From JBBBNV01 sp037137075 (GTDB taxonomy: Bacteria; Bacillota; Bacilli; Paenibacillales; NBRC-103111): a stretch of 64,000 nt of DNA. A program made the translations under genes and the position numbers. Each line of letters starts with the position of its first letter. The stretch's first letter is position 1. The stretch is from the NCBI RefSeq assembly GCF_037137075.1, contig NZ_JBBBNV010000014.1:61925-125924 (forward strand). The letters are read 5' to 3'. This document shows, piece by piece, positions 1-8,160 of the stretch. The notes under the pieces were generated by a model. The model was not told the origin of the DNA and searched no databases. It was given only the letters and a program-made list of their open reading frames with translations.

Positions 1-284
1 CGGCCCACGATATGAAGCACCGGCCTCTCCGGCAGTCTCTCGAACCGGAGCGAGAACGCCTCCGGGCGCTGCGGGCAGCTGTCCTCTGGTCCGGCATAGC
101 GCACGACGATGTGCGCCGCCGTACGATCCAGCGTCATCTGAGGCGGCTCTCCGAATACTTTCGCATGGTCCCGGGCAATCATGTCCAGCGCATGACGAAC
201 GGCAGACGTCAGATTTTCAGGCAACAACAAGTAACAATCCTTTTGAATGCGCACGCAGGCTTCCGTGCTCTTTACGGTATCCAT
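1..284 (-). CDS. Partial protein, possibly N-terminus of a GH115-like glycoside hydrolase
   Basis: Only the first 94 or so codons are in the window; the gene runs off the left edge. I chose the ATG at 284 because AAGGGGAGT lies about 8 bases upstream. The reading frame stays open upstream as far as an ATG near 474, so a longer N-terminus is possible. The visible part is soluble and has no signal peptide. Its pattern (a D..RD...VFG..P helix followed by HIVVRY and LHIVG strands) resembles the N-terminal alpha/beta domain of family 115 alpha-glucuronidases and related glycosidases. That is a weak resemblance from memory. It lies downstream of the sugar-binding lipoprotein gene on the same strand, which fits a polysaccharide-degrading enzyme. 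Confidence 0.5.
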   Translation of the reverse strand, partial: MDTVKSTEACVRIQKDCYLLLPENLTSAVRHALDMIARDHAKVFGEPPQMTLDRTAAHIVVRYAGPEDSCPQRPEAFSLRFERLPERPVLHIVG

Positions 285-311
285 CCCGTCCACTCCCCTT
301 AGACGTAAATC

Positions 312-337
312 ATGGCGCCGGAAGCACCCGGCGCCAT
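312..337. other. Perfect 10-bp stem-loop between the lipoprotein gene and the partial gene
   Basis: ATGGCGCCGG and CCGGCGCCAT flank a six-base loop. There is no T-run on either side, so it is not a convincing terminator. It may be an mRNA processing or stabilising hairpin that lowers expression of the downstream gene relative to the lipoprotein. Confidence 0.5.
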
Positions 338-440
338 AGTAGGCTTTAAGAATCATTTTCTCTTTATACTCATTCCAGGCATATTGATATGATACGATGC
401 GATTCTTGCTGTAAGCTTCTATCGTGCTGCCGCTGCCTGG

Positions 441-480
441 TTCATTTTTAGCTTCTTTCATTTTTGCTTCTTTCATTTTT
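441..480. repeat. Tandem 15-bp repeat
   Basis: The 15-base unit gcttctttcattttt occurs twice in a row (451-465 and 466-480), and its last nine bases occur once more at 441-449. It lies just downstream of the lipoprotein gene. In minus-strand reading it places two ATG codons in the frame of the downstream partial gene. Confidence 0.7.
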
Positions 481-510
481 AGCTGCTTACTTTTAGCTTC
501 TTAAAGCTTC

Positions 511-1824
511 CTACTTCTTCGCAGCCGCATCGTATTCCTTCGCTTTTTTCATCAGCTCATCATAAGCCTGCTCCGGTGTCGCTTTACCGAACATCAGCTT
601 CTCTACGATAACCTTATAGTCCTTCTTGAAATTCCCCCAGCCCTGCGGCTCCGCCACGAACGGCTGCGCATCCGGCGCGATCTTGTTGATAAACGCCAGC
701 GATGTCTTGTCACTGTCGCCGAAGGATGGGGACAATGCGTCAACAACCTTTTTATTTCCCGGAATCCCGCGGGACAATCCGAGCAGCTTGCCGGCTTCCG
801 CATCGTTAATGAACCAGTCGATGAATTTCTTGGCCTCTTCCTGATGCTTCGATTCCTTGTTCACGCTCCAGAACATTCCCGGCTTCAGCCAGCCGCCGGT
901 TTGCTGCCCTTTCGGCAGCGAGACGAAGTCGAGCGCATTCGGCTTCAGTCCGGTAATAGAGCCGACCTGATTGGAGAAAATATGGCGAACCAGCGCAGCG
1001 CCGTTAATCACGCTGTCCAGCTTCGGATCAAGCTCCTTGTCGGTAACGGTCATGTCCGGCGGAGTCGTAATGCCCGCTTTTCGCAGCTCGTCCTGCTTTT
1101 TCATATATCCGAGCCAGGTGTCCTTGTCGATCGTCAGCTTGTTGTCGGTAAAGACCTGTCCTTTACCCTGGGACAGCTGGTATGCAGTATAATCGTACAA
1201 ATCCGAGCTTTGGTCCACGAATACGTACTTATCACTGCCAAGCTTCGCTTTGGCTTCCTGGCCGAATTTGTAATAATCGTCCCAGGTCCAGCCGAATTCC
1301 GGCGCCTTCAAGCCGATTTTTTCAATGACCGACTTGTCGTATACCATGCCGAAAGCGGCGCTTCCGAGCGGCATCGCGTACAGCTTGCCGTTCACCTTCC
1401 CGGAATCGAGCAGCGCCTTATCCATATCCGCGACATTGATGCTGCCGAGATCCGCCAGCAAATTGCGGCCAACGTATTCGTTCAAATACGCCGCATCCAT
1501 TTGAATAATATCCGGGGCATTGCGCGCCGCAAATTGAACGCCCAGCTTGTCAAAATAACCGTCCCAGCCCGAGAATTCGCTTTCAAAAGTGACGTTCGGA
1601 TTTTTCTGGCTGTACAGGGCCAGTGCTTTCTGGGTTGCATCGTGGCGCTCCTGCGATCCCCACCAAACGATACGCAGCTTTACTGCATCGCCTGCCGCTG
1701 CAGTTGATGAATTCGTCCCGCTTTGAGCCGCGCCGCTATCCGGTTTCTCCGCTGCGCCGCCGCAGGCTGTCAATGAGGCGCCCATAACGAGCGACAGCAG
1801 CAGCGCCGTCCATTTCTTCTTCAT
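511..1824 (-). CDS. Sugar ABC transporter substrate-binding lipoprotein (CUT1 type)
   Basis: A 437-residue extracytoplasmic solute-binding protein of family 1 (MalE/UgpB-like). The start at 1824 is preceded by an AGGAGAGGGG ribosome site and gives a clean lipoprotein signal peptide with the lipobox LTAC|GG near residue 21. The motifs RIVWWG, DIIQMDAAYLNEY and the C-terminal helical region are typical of oligosaccharide-binding proteins. The upstream in-frame codons to 1866 would add a charged N-terminus and are rejected. The gene follows the response-regulator gene but has its own promoter with the shared 23-bp element. The permeases it should serve are at 5861-7656. The ligand cannot be read from sequence; context suggests an oligouronide or another plant-wall sugar. 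Confidence 0.93.
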   Translation of the reverse strand: MKKKWTALLLSLVMGASLTACGGAAEKPDSGAAQSGTNSSTAAAGDAVKLRIVWWGSQERHDATQKALALYSQKNPNVTFESEFSGWDGYFDKLGVQFAARNAPDIIQMDAAYLNEYVGRNLLADLGSINVADMDKALLDSGKVNGKLYAMPLGSAAFGMVYDKSVIEKIGLKAPEFGWTWDDYYKFGQEAKAKLGSDKYVFVDQSSDLYDYTAYQLSQGKGQVFTDNKLTIDKDTWLGYMKKQDELRKAGITTPPDMTVTDKELDPKLDSVINGAALVRHIFSNQVGSITGLKPNALDFVSLPKGQQTGGWLKPGMFWSVNKESKHQEEAKKFIDWFINDAEAGKLLGLSRGIPGNKKVVDALSPSFGDSDKTSLAFINKIAPDAQPFVAEPQGWGNFKKDYKVIVEKLMFGKATPEQAYDELMKKAKEYDAAAKK

Positions 1825-1865
1825 GTCTCGTAAATCCCCTCTCCTTAATGTCGTTTCCATAACCA

Positions 1866-1919
1866 ATAGTAGCCTCAGCCCCTGCCCAGGTATAGGAGGG
1901 AATCGAACAATCTTCTTTC
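1866..1919 (-). promoter_or_regulatory. Promoter with shared operator, copy 1 (lipoprotein gene)
   Basis: In minus-strand reading the element GAAAGAAGATTGTTCG continues into ATTCCCT (1897-1919). A TACTAT -10 box follows 25 bases downstream (1866-1871). No good -35 box is present, which suggests activator dependence. The same layout occurs at 7710-7762 and 13878-13932. Confidence 0.65.
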
Positions 1920-1970
1920 AAAATGGATAACAAACGGCGTCCGTTTCCGCTGATTCGCCCCATTCTGCCG

Positions 1971-3608
1971 CTATTTTTTCATCAAATCACTCGGGTTGAC
2001 CCCGCAGTATTTCTTGAACAGGGTGCTGAAATACGGCACGTTCTGATAGCCGACCTTCTCGGCGATTTCATAAATCAAATCGTTGCCCTCCAGCAGCAGC
2101 GCCTTTGCCTTTTCAATACGCACGCGAATCACATAGTTCATAAACGTCTCGCCCGTCATCCGTTTGAACAGCTGATTCAGGTAATTCTTGGAAATGTATA
2201 ATTGACCGGCCAAATCCTCCAGTGTGATATCCTCGGCATAATGATCGTGAATGTACTGAATCATCGTTTCCACTGTTTTCTGATGCTTGCTGCTGACCGC
2301 CGGCTTGCGGGCCAGGCTGAGTTTCCTCACCTTCATGGAGAACCATTGCTCCAGCAGACGGCAGCTCGTAATGCCATCCAGCTCATACAACACAACCTGC
2401 TGGTCCACCTCTTCCATGCGCAAGCCGGTACGGGCCGTACAGTATTGAAAAATCGCCCAAATCTCGGCAGCCACAACCGGATAGTACAGCGGCGGCGCCT
2501 CTTCCTCCGGATTTGCCCGGCATCCGGCATACGCCAAAATCAAATCCAGCATCTCCTCAGCGCTGCCATCCTGCATAGCTCCCGACAAATCCTGGAAAAA
2601 CCGGACCCGATCCGGGCGCACGGGGCCGGGCGTCGTTCCAGCCTCATCCGGCTGGCCTGTGCCATAGACAGCAATAGCGTCCCCGGCGCCAGCCGGCGAA
2701 CGCATTTCCTGATAAAACAGCGCCTGAAACGCCTCATCCGCTGACGCCTTCAGCTCTGGCCATGCCTGCTTGACCCCGCCGATGCCGATGCGCACCTGCA
2801 GTCCGAGATAGCTTTGCAGGCAATCGGCAATTCGGCGGCAAAGGGCGGCGGCTCGTTCCGTCATTGCATCCTGGAGCATCTCCACAGGGGCATGGAGAAG
2901 AATCGCGGACTGATAGCCGTACAGCCACACGTAATCCGCTTGGGGCCATTCCCCTTGAATAAGCTCCTGCACGACGTTTGTCACCGCGAATTGAAACAAA
3001 TTCCAGTCTGCAATAGAGAGGCCTTGAATTCGCTCCTTGCGGAGCACTTCTATAATGGCCGTCACATGCTGCTGCTGCGTCCAGCCCGCCTTGGCGGCCA
3101 CCAGCTCCAGCCCCGGCTCATCGGCTTTGAGCGTACCGTTGACAAACGACACCATCCGCTCGCCGGCCAGCAGCCGCTCATACGTCTGCAGCGATTCCAG
3201 CAGCTCGCCCTGCTCCAGCTTCCGGGCATACGTCTCCTCCAGTGCTGCAATGGTGCGGAACAGCACCTCCCGGATTTGCTCCACTGTGCCCGGCTTGGTC
3301 AAATAATCCTCTACCCCCAGCCGGATCGCCTGGCGGGCATATTCGAAATCCGAATAGCCGCTTAATATAATAAACCGGCTCTCAATCCCTTCCGCCCGCA
3401 GCTGCTCGATCATTTCAATGCCGCTGATGCCCGGCATATACAAATCGGTCAGCACAATATCGGGCCGGGCGGACCGGACCAGCTCCAGCCCCTGCTCGCC
3501 GTCTATCGCCTCGCCGCTCCATTCGGCATCCAGCTCTTCCCAGGGGATAATCGCCTTTAACCCGCGCAGCACCTGAAAGTCATCATCCACGATCGCGATT
3601 TTCCACAT
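1971..3608 (-). CDS. AraC-type response regulator (YesN family)
   Basis: A 545-residue two-component regulator. The receiver domain covers residues 1-120, with acidic residues in VDDD and the phosphoacceptor Asp in the DIVLTDLYMPG segment near residue 55. A long central region follows, and two AraC helix-turn-helix motifs cover about the last 105 residues, ending in VGYQNVPYFSTLFKKYCG. The ATG at 3608 overlaps the end of the kinase gene by 26 bases, so the two are translationally coupled. It is the best candidate to bind the element shared by the lipoprotein, permease and SLH promoters. The central region is larger than in a 350-residue YesN, which is common in Paenibacillus. Confidence 0.93.
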   Translation of the reverse strand: MWKIAIVDDDFQVLRGLKAIIPWEELDAEWSGEAIDGEQGLELVRSARPDIVLTDLYMPGISGIEMIEQLRAEGIESRFIILSGYSDFEYARQAIRLGVEDYLTKPGTVEQIREVLFRTIAALEETYARKLEQGELLESLQTYERLLAGERMVSFVNGTLKADEPGLELVAAKAGWTQQQHVTAIIEVLRKERIQGLSIADWNLFQFAVTNVVQELIQGEWPQADYVWLYGYQSAILLHAPVEMLQDAMTERAAALCRRIADCLQSYLGLQVRIGIGGVKQAWPELKASADEAFQALFYQEMRSPAGAGDAIAVYGTGQPDEAGTTPGPVRPDRVRFFQDLSGAMQDGSAEEMLDLILAYAGCRANPEEEAPPLYYPVVAAEIWAIFQYCTARTGLRMEEVDQQVVLYELDGITSCRLLEQWFSMKVRKLSLARKPAVSSKHQKTVETMIQYIHDHYAEDITLEDLAGQLYISKNYLNQLFKRMTGETFMNYVIRVRIEKAKALLLEGNDLIYEIAEKVGYQNVPYFSTLFKKYCGVNPSDLMKK

Positions 3609-5334
3609 GCTTCAATACTCCCTCCAGCGACTCTGCTTCTGTTCGTATCGGAAGCCGAATCAAAACCAGCGTCCCGCCCTCAGCCCGATTCGATAATTGA
3701 AAGCCGTAGCCCGGCCCAAACAGGGCCTCAATACGCTCCTGAACATTGCGCAGCCCGTGCCCGCCCTTCTTGCGCGTTGCGCTGTTCCAGTCCGGCTTCA
3801 AGCCTTTCCCGTTGTCACAAATGGCGATTTCCATCGCTCTGCCGTTCTGATATACGCGCACGGACAGTTCCGCATTGGGCTTGCCGTGAAAGCCGTGCAC
3901 AAATGCATTTTCAATAAACGGCTGCAGCAGCACCTTGGGCATCCTCCCGTGCCGCAGCCCTTCCTCCACCTCAATCGTATACATGAGCCGGTTCTCCCAC
4001 CGGATCTGCTGGAACTGCAGGTAGCTTCGGATATGGGACACCTCTTCATGAACCGTCACCAGGCTGTCTGAATTGGACAGCGCCAGGCGGAACATGGCCG
4101 CAATGTGAGAGAGCATGCTGCTGATTTTGCTCTGTCCCGCTTCAATCGCGGCCCAATTGATTTGATCGAGGGTGTTGTATAAAAAATGAGGGTTAATCAT
4201 CATCTGCAGCGACTTGAGTTCAGCCGCCCGCTGCCGCTGATACTGGGTCTCGAGAGAAGCGTACAGCTCCTCAATCCGCGTCGTTAATTTACGGTAGCCC
4301 TGAAACATCCCGCCGAATTCATTCCGGTAATCTGCCGGCAGGTCGTCCTGCTTCACACCCGGCGAGTAGGAATTCATAGCGCGGAGCAGCTGCCGAATCG
4401 GCCGCATCAGCTGCTTCGCCCAAATAACCGAAGCCAGCAGGATAAGAAGTATCGCCGATAACCCCAGCAGCAGAAACCGGTGCGCCATCGTCAAGCTGCC
4501 TTGCGTCATCTGCTTCCAGGAGGTCAGCTCCACCAGTGTCCAGCGCGAGTCGGCCGACCTCGACCAGACGAAGAATTGATCCCCCAGCCGCATGGACCCG
4601 GTCTGCCCCTGCTCCAGCATGCCAAGCAGCCTCGGCCCCATAAAATCCGCGCCGCCGGTATGCGTAATCTGCTTGCCGGTCGTGTCCAGCAGGGCGATGC
4701 GCGACTGCTGCCCTTCTGTGGCAATCAAAGCCTGAAACGCCGAAACCCGGATATTCATCACCAACAAGGCATAATACTGATTGGAGTTGTTATAAACCTT
4801 GCGGGCAAAGCTGATGACAGGCATGCTGCCGTTGTTTGTTTCAATGACATGCTCGCCAAGCCAGGCGTAGTCGGAATCCTTAATATCCCTATACCAGGCC
4901 TCCCCGGGAATTTGCTCCATCTCGACAAACCGGACCGGCCCCTGCAAATCGTGCACAAATGGGTCATTCATGTAAAAATGAATGGACTGAATAATCGGCG
5001 TGCCGTAGACAAAATAATTCAGCTGGGTTACCATTTCCGACTGTACCCGCAGCTTGTCGTAGGCATCCCCGTTTTGCAGACGGCTATATAGCACATCGAA
5101 ATTTTTGGCGGCGGTATTCGAGGTTTGCTCAATGCCAATCAGACTCGTATTCAGCTTTTTATTCAGCTCGTTCAGCACCCGCTGCTGATAATAGGACGTC
5201 GTCTGGGCAATTTCCCCCGAGCTGCTGCTGTAGCCAATCCCGATGACAACCGCAAACAAAACCGCGATAAAGCCGGCAAAGCTGAAAAAAAACACCGCGT
5301 CGATCCGGTAGCTTTTAAACGGATTATTCCACAT
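3583..5334 (-). CDS. Sensor histidine kinase (YesM family)
   Basis: A 583-residue membrane kinase. It has a transmembrane segment at about residues 15-37, an extracytoplasmic sensor region, a second transmembrane segment near 283-305, a short HAMP-like linker and a His_kinase domain with the phosphoacceptor motif INPHFLYNTL. The HATPase domain has CDNGKGL and GHGLRNVQERI. It is cotranscribed with the AraC-type regulator. The pair lies between the ABC permeases and the lipoprotein, so it most likely senses the imported sugar, directly or through the binding protein, and activates the transport genes. Confidence 0.93.
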   Translation of the reverse strand: MWNNPFKSYRIDAVFFFSFAGFIAVLFAVVIGIGYSSSSGEIAQTTSYYQQRVLNELNKKLNTSLIGIEQTSNTAAKNFDVLYSRLQNGDAYDKLRVQSEMVTQLNYFVYGTPIIQSIHFYMNDPFVHDLQGPVRFVEMEQIPGEAWYRDIKDSDYAWLGEHVIETNNGSMPVISFARKVYNNSNQYYALLVMNIRVSAFQALIATEGQQSRIALLDTTGKQITHTGGADFMGPRLLGMLEQGQTGSMRLGDQFFVWSRSADSRWTLVELTSWKQMTQGSLTMAHRFLLLGLSAILLILLASVIWAKQLMRPIRQLLRAMNSYSPGVKQDDLPADYRNEFGGMFQGYRKLTTRIEELYASLETQYQRQRAAELKSLQMMINPHFLYNTLDQINWAAIEAGQSKISSMLSHIAAMFRLALSNSDSLVTVHEEVSHIRSYLQFQQIRWENRLMYTIEVEEGLRHGRMPKVLLQPFIENAFVHGFHGKPNAELSVRVYQNGRAMEIAICDNGKGLKPDWNSATRKKGGHGLRNVQERIEALFGPGYGFQLSNRAEGGTLVLIRLPIRTEAESLEGVLKHVENRDRG

Positions 5335-5860
5335 CCTGGCCCTCCTCCCCCAATTCCCGCATAGCCGTCTGCGGCCGCGCAGGACCGCCTGCTCTCACCG
5401 CTGCTGCACACCCGCTCCGTTTTTGATTTCCTTTTTTTATCCCCCTTTTTTACAACACTTCTAAAATTCCGGTAAAAAGTGCTGTCTACGGCCGGGATAG
5501 GACTCCGCTCGCTGTTCCAGCCAGATTTTTTTCATTTGAAGCTGAGGATGTAGTGTAAAAATCCAGCTGCAAAGGCGACCGCTGCCGCTGTTCCACCCTA
5601 TCCTGTCCTCCGGCTGTTTTTATTCACCGCCCGGCTCCATCCGCTGTACCAAGCCAAAGCTTGTTTATGTTCAAATCATTCCTCCTAAAAGCCTTCCTGC
5701 ACAGAGAACCTCTGCAGGCCGCAACCGGTTACAAAAAACAGGAAGCCTCGCCTTTTCAGCTTGCTCCCGTCCTGTTTGCAGCTCGTGACGCTTTTTTGCG
5801 CCATAACAGCAAAGCAAAGCCGCGGATACCCGCAGCTTCGCCCTGAAGTTACACTACATT
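5335..5860. other. 526-bp intergenic region between permease and kinase genes
   Basis: It holds the dispersed palindromic repeat copy A (5469-5629). Near 5813-5842 there is a weak stem (GCTGCGG/CCGCGGC in minus reading) followed by a T-poor tail, possibly a weak terminator for the permease operon. I see no convincing promoter for the kinase gene. Short open frames here lack ribosome sites. Confidence 0.5.
5469..5629. repeat. Dispersed imperfect palindromic repeat, copy A
   Basis: This 161-bp intergenic element aligns with 7807-7969 with a single two-base gap; the central stretch CTGCAAAGGCGACCGCT is almost identical in both. Its two ends are inverted copies of each other: CCGGTAAAAA at the left and TTTTTATTCACCG at the right. 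The whole unit could fold into a long imperfect hairpin. Confidence 0.75.
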
Positions 5861-6700
5861 CTAGCCCTTGAGCGCCCCCGAAGCAATCCCTTCGACGAAA
5901 TGCTTCTGGGCCATGAAGAAAATAACAACGGCCGGAATGACGGATACCAGCGACATGGCAAGCATTTGCCCCCACGGAATCGTGCCCTGGGAATCGATAA
6001 ACAGCTTCAGCGCCAGGTTGACCGTATATTTATCGACCGAGTTAATGTAGAGCAGCTGCCCGAAGAAATCGTCCCAGTTCCACAGGAAGCAGTAAATCAT
6101 TACCGTCACCAGCGCCGGCTTCGTCAGAGGCAGCACGATACGCAGGTAAATACCGAACCAGGAGCAGCCGTCTATTTTGGCGGACTCGTCCAGCTCCTTC
6201 GGAATCGAGCGGATAAACTGGATAATCAAATACACGAAGAACGAGCCGCCAATCCCGCCCGCCAGCAGATGCGGAATATAGAACGGGAGGTACGTATTAA
6301 TCCAGTTCAGCTTGTTGAACAAAATGTACTGCGGAACAATCGTGACCTGAGTCGGCAGCATCAAGGTGACCATCAAAATCGCAAACCACAGCTTGCGTAG
6401 CGGGAAGTCCAGCCGGGCAAACGCGAAGGCGACAAGACTGCAGGAAATGACGCTGGTGAACAGCACACCGATAATAAGCTCAAAGGTATTGAGATAGAAG
6501 GTTGTAAAGCTGTAATTCGGTACGGAAATCCAGCCTTCCATATAGTTGGACCACTGCGGTGCTTCGGGAAACAGGTTCGGGGATTTCATCTCCGCGTTCG
6601 TTTTCAAGGAGGCGCCTACCCACCAGAAGACCGGATACATCATCAGCACGCTGACGACGATGAGCAGAATGTGGGTTAAATACGTTTTACGATTCGTCAC
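5861..6700 (-). CDS. Sugar ABC transporter permease (MalG/LacG type)
   Basis: A 279-residue inner-membrane permease with six predicted transmembrane segments. The cytoplasmic EAA loop ESAKIDGCSWFGIYLRI contacts the ATPase. The ATG at 6700 overlaps the stop of the preceding permease by four bases (ATGA), so the two are coupled. There is no ABC ATPase in the locus. CUT1 importers of Firmicutes often share MsmX encoded elsewhere, and that is the likely arrangement here. Confidence 0.94.
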   Translation of the reverse strand: MTNRKTYLTHILLIVVSVLMMYPVFWWVGASLKTNAEMKSPNLFPEAPQWSNYMEGWISVPNYSFTTFYLNTFELIIGVLFTSVISCSLVAFAFARLDFPLRKLWFAILMVTLMLPTQVTIVPQYILFNKLNWINTYLPFYIPHLLAGGIGGSFFVYLIIQFIRSIPKELDESAKIDGCSWFGIYLRIVLPLTKPALVTVMIYCFLWNWDDFFGQLLYINSVDKYTVNLALKLFIDSQGTIPWGQMLAMSLVSVIPAVVIFFMAQKHFVEGIASGALKG

Positions 6701-7656
6701 TTTTGTTTGCCTCCTTGCGTTTCATAGAACACCCAATATTTCGAGGTTGCGAAGATGACCGCCGTCACCAGACCGATAATGACCAGCAATATCCAGGCCA
6801 GCGAGGAAGCATAACCCATTTGGAATTTGGAGAACGCCCGTTCATATAAGTACATGACATAGACGAAGGTCGAATTCACCGGCCCGCCGTTCGTGACGAT
6901 GAAGGCCTGGGTAAACATTTGGAACGAATTAATCGTCTGCAGCACGAAATTAAACAAAATAATCGGCGACAGCATCGGCAGTGTAATGACGAAGAACTGC
7001 CGGATTTTGCTGGCCCCGTCGACGGACGACGCCTCGTACAAATCCTTGGAAATTTGCTTCAGTCCAGCCAGAAAAATAATCATGGACGAGCCGAACTGCC
7101 AGGCGACAAGCAGCACCAGCGTGCCGAGCGCCGTGCTCGGGTCGGCAATCCAGGCTTTGCCTTCAATGCCGATCAGCGCCAGGGCTTGATTAATAAAGCC
7201 ATCTTTGCTAAAAATGTTTTTCCACAAAATCGAAACTGCAATCGACGTGCCAATGAGGGATGGAAAATAAATCATCGTCCGGTAAAACGAAATCCCTTTG
7301 ATGCTCCGGTTGAGCAGCACCGCCACCAGCAGCGCGGAAATCAGCTTCATCGGAACGGACAGGACGACGAACAGCAGTGTCACCTGTAATGAATCGCGAA
7401 ACGTATCGTCCTCGGTGAGGATGTACTTGTAGTTGTCAATCCCCGTCCAGCGCGGAGCATCGAGAAGCGAATAGTTGGTGAATGAATAGTAAAACGACAT
7501 TAAAATCGGACCCAGCGTCAGAAGCAAAAAGCCGATTAACCACGGGGATAAAAACAAATACCCGGCCACTGGAGATTCCCAGCGTTTCAAAAATGACCAT
7601 TTCCTGCGCTTCTTCACGGATGCCGCGCCACCGCCTCGCACAACTGTTTGACTCAT
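6697..7656 (-). CDS. Sugar ABC transporter permease (MalF/UgpA type)
   Basis: A 319-residue permease with a basic cytoplasmic N-terminus, six transmembrane segments and the EAA loop EASSVDGASKIRQFFVI. I chose the ATG at 7656. A TTG at 7674 is in frame but has a poorer ribosome site. It is the first gene of a two-permease unit transcribed from the promoter at 7710-7762, which carries the shared 23-bp element, and its partner is the lipoprotein at 511-1824. Confidence 0.93.
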   Translation of the reverse strand: MSQTVVRGGGAASVKKRRKWSFLKRWESPVAGYLFLSPWLIGFLLLTLGPILMSFYYSFTNYSLLDAPRWTGIDNYKYILTEDDTFRDSLQVTLLFVVLSVPMKLISALLVAVLLNRSIKGISFYRTMIYFPSLIGTSIAVSILWKNIFSKDGFINQALALIGIEGKAWIADPSTALGTLVLLVAWQFGSSMIIFLAGLKQISKDLYEASSVDGASKIRQFFVITLPMLSPIILFNFVLQTINSFQMFTQAFIVTNGGPVNSTFVYVMYLYERAFSKFQMGYASSLAWILLVIIGLVTAVIFATSKYWVFYETQGGKQK

Positions 7657-7709
7657 GCCTTCTTCCACTCCCAATCTTGTTTCCAGGTGTAATCTGAATT
7701 GTTAAGGTC

Positions 7710-7762
7710 ATTATATAATCCGCATGCATCGGGTTACATTAGGAAACGAATCAACTTCTTTC
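7710..7762 (-). promoter_or_regulatory. Promoter with shared operator, copy 2 (permease operon)
   Basis: In minus reading GAAAGAAGTTGATTCG continues into TTTCCT (7741-7762). After 25 bases comes a perfect TATAAT -10 box (7710-7715). The -35 position is poor. The start codon is about 54 bases downstream of the -10 box. Confidence 0.68.
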
Positions 7763-7806
7763 ACTATCGATCAAACCGGATGAACGGGCTTCGCCGGACT
7801 AAAAAT

Positions 7807-7969
7807 CCGGTGAAAAAGCAGCTGCCTCCAGACGGGATCAGGCTTCGCTCGTTGTTGCATCCAGATTTTTTCCATTTAAAGCCTCATGTTTATTGTAAAA
7901 ATCCGTCTGCAAAGGCGACCGCTTCCGCTGCTCCTCCCCATCCCGTCCTCCAGCCTCTTTTTTACTGAA
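7807..7969. repeat. Dispersed imperfect palindromic repeat, copy B
   Basis: It is aligned with copy A along its whole length. The left end CCGGTGAAAAAGCAGCTG and the right end CTCCAGCCTCTTTTTTACTG are imperfect inverted repeats, and an inner pair (CAGATTTTT and AAAAATCCGTCTG) makes a second stem. It lies between the permease promoter and the terminator of the giant SLH gene. Confidence 0.75.
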
Positions 7970-7992
7970 CTTATATAAGTTCATTTAGAAGC

Positions 7993-8053
7993 CCGGTGAA
8001 AAAGCAGTTGCCTAGGTCGAGATACGGTTCCGCTCGCCGTTCCAGACAGATCC
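7993..8053. repeat. Dispersed palindromic repeat, half copy C
   Basis: It matches the left half of copies A and B, from CCGGTGAAAAAGCAGTTG to the CGCTCGCCGTTCCAGACAGAT segment, then loses similarity. It lies right after copy B. Confidence 0.55.
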
Positions 8054-8088
8054 GATATGGTTTTTAAGTATCGGGTCGGCCTATGCAT

Positions 8089-8140
8089 AAAAAAAGCATC
8101 CCATACCACAGTAGTAACCATGGTATCGGGATGCCTTTTT
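8089..8140. terminator. Rho-independent terminator of the giant SLH gene
   Basis: A stem of GCATCCCATACCAC pairs with GGTATCGGGATGC, with T-runs on both sides. In minus reading seven T residues follow the stem, so it ends the SLH gene at 8161. It may also work in the plus direction. Confidence 0.85.
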
Positions 8141-8160
8141 ACAAATCGGAACGCCGCGAA

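Noticed and set aside
312..337. Stem-loop considered as terminator of the lipoprotein gene
   Set aside because: There is no T-run on either strand, and a same-strand gene with a good ribosome site follows directly.
5661..5975. Two overlapping short frames (one per strand) between the permease and kinase genes
   Set aside because: Neither has a ribosome site, and the minus frame runs into the permease gene.
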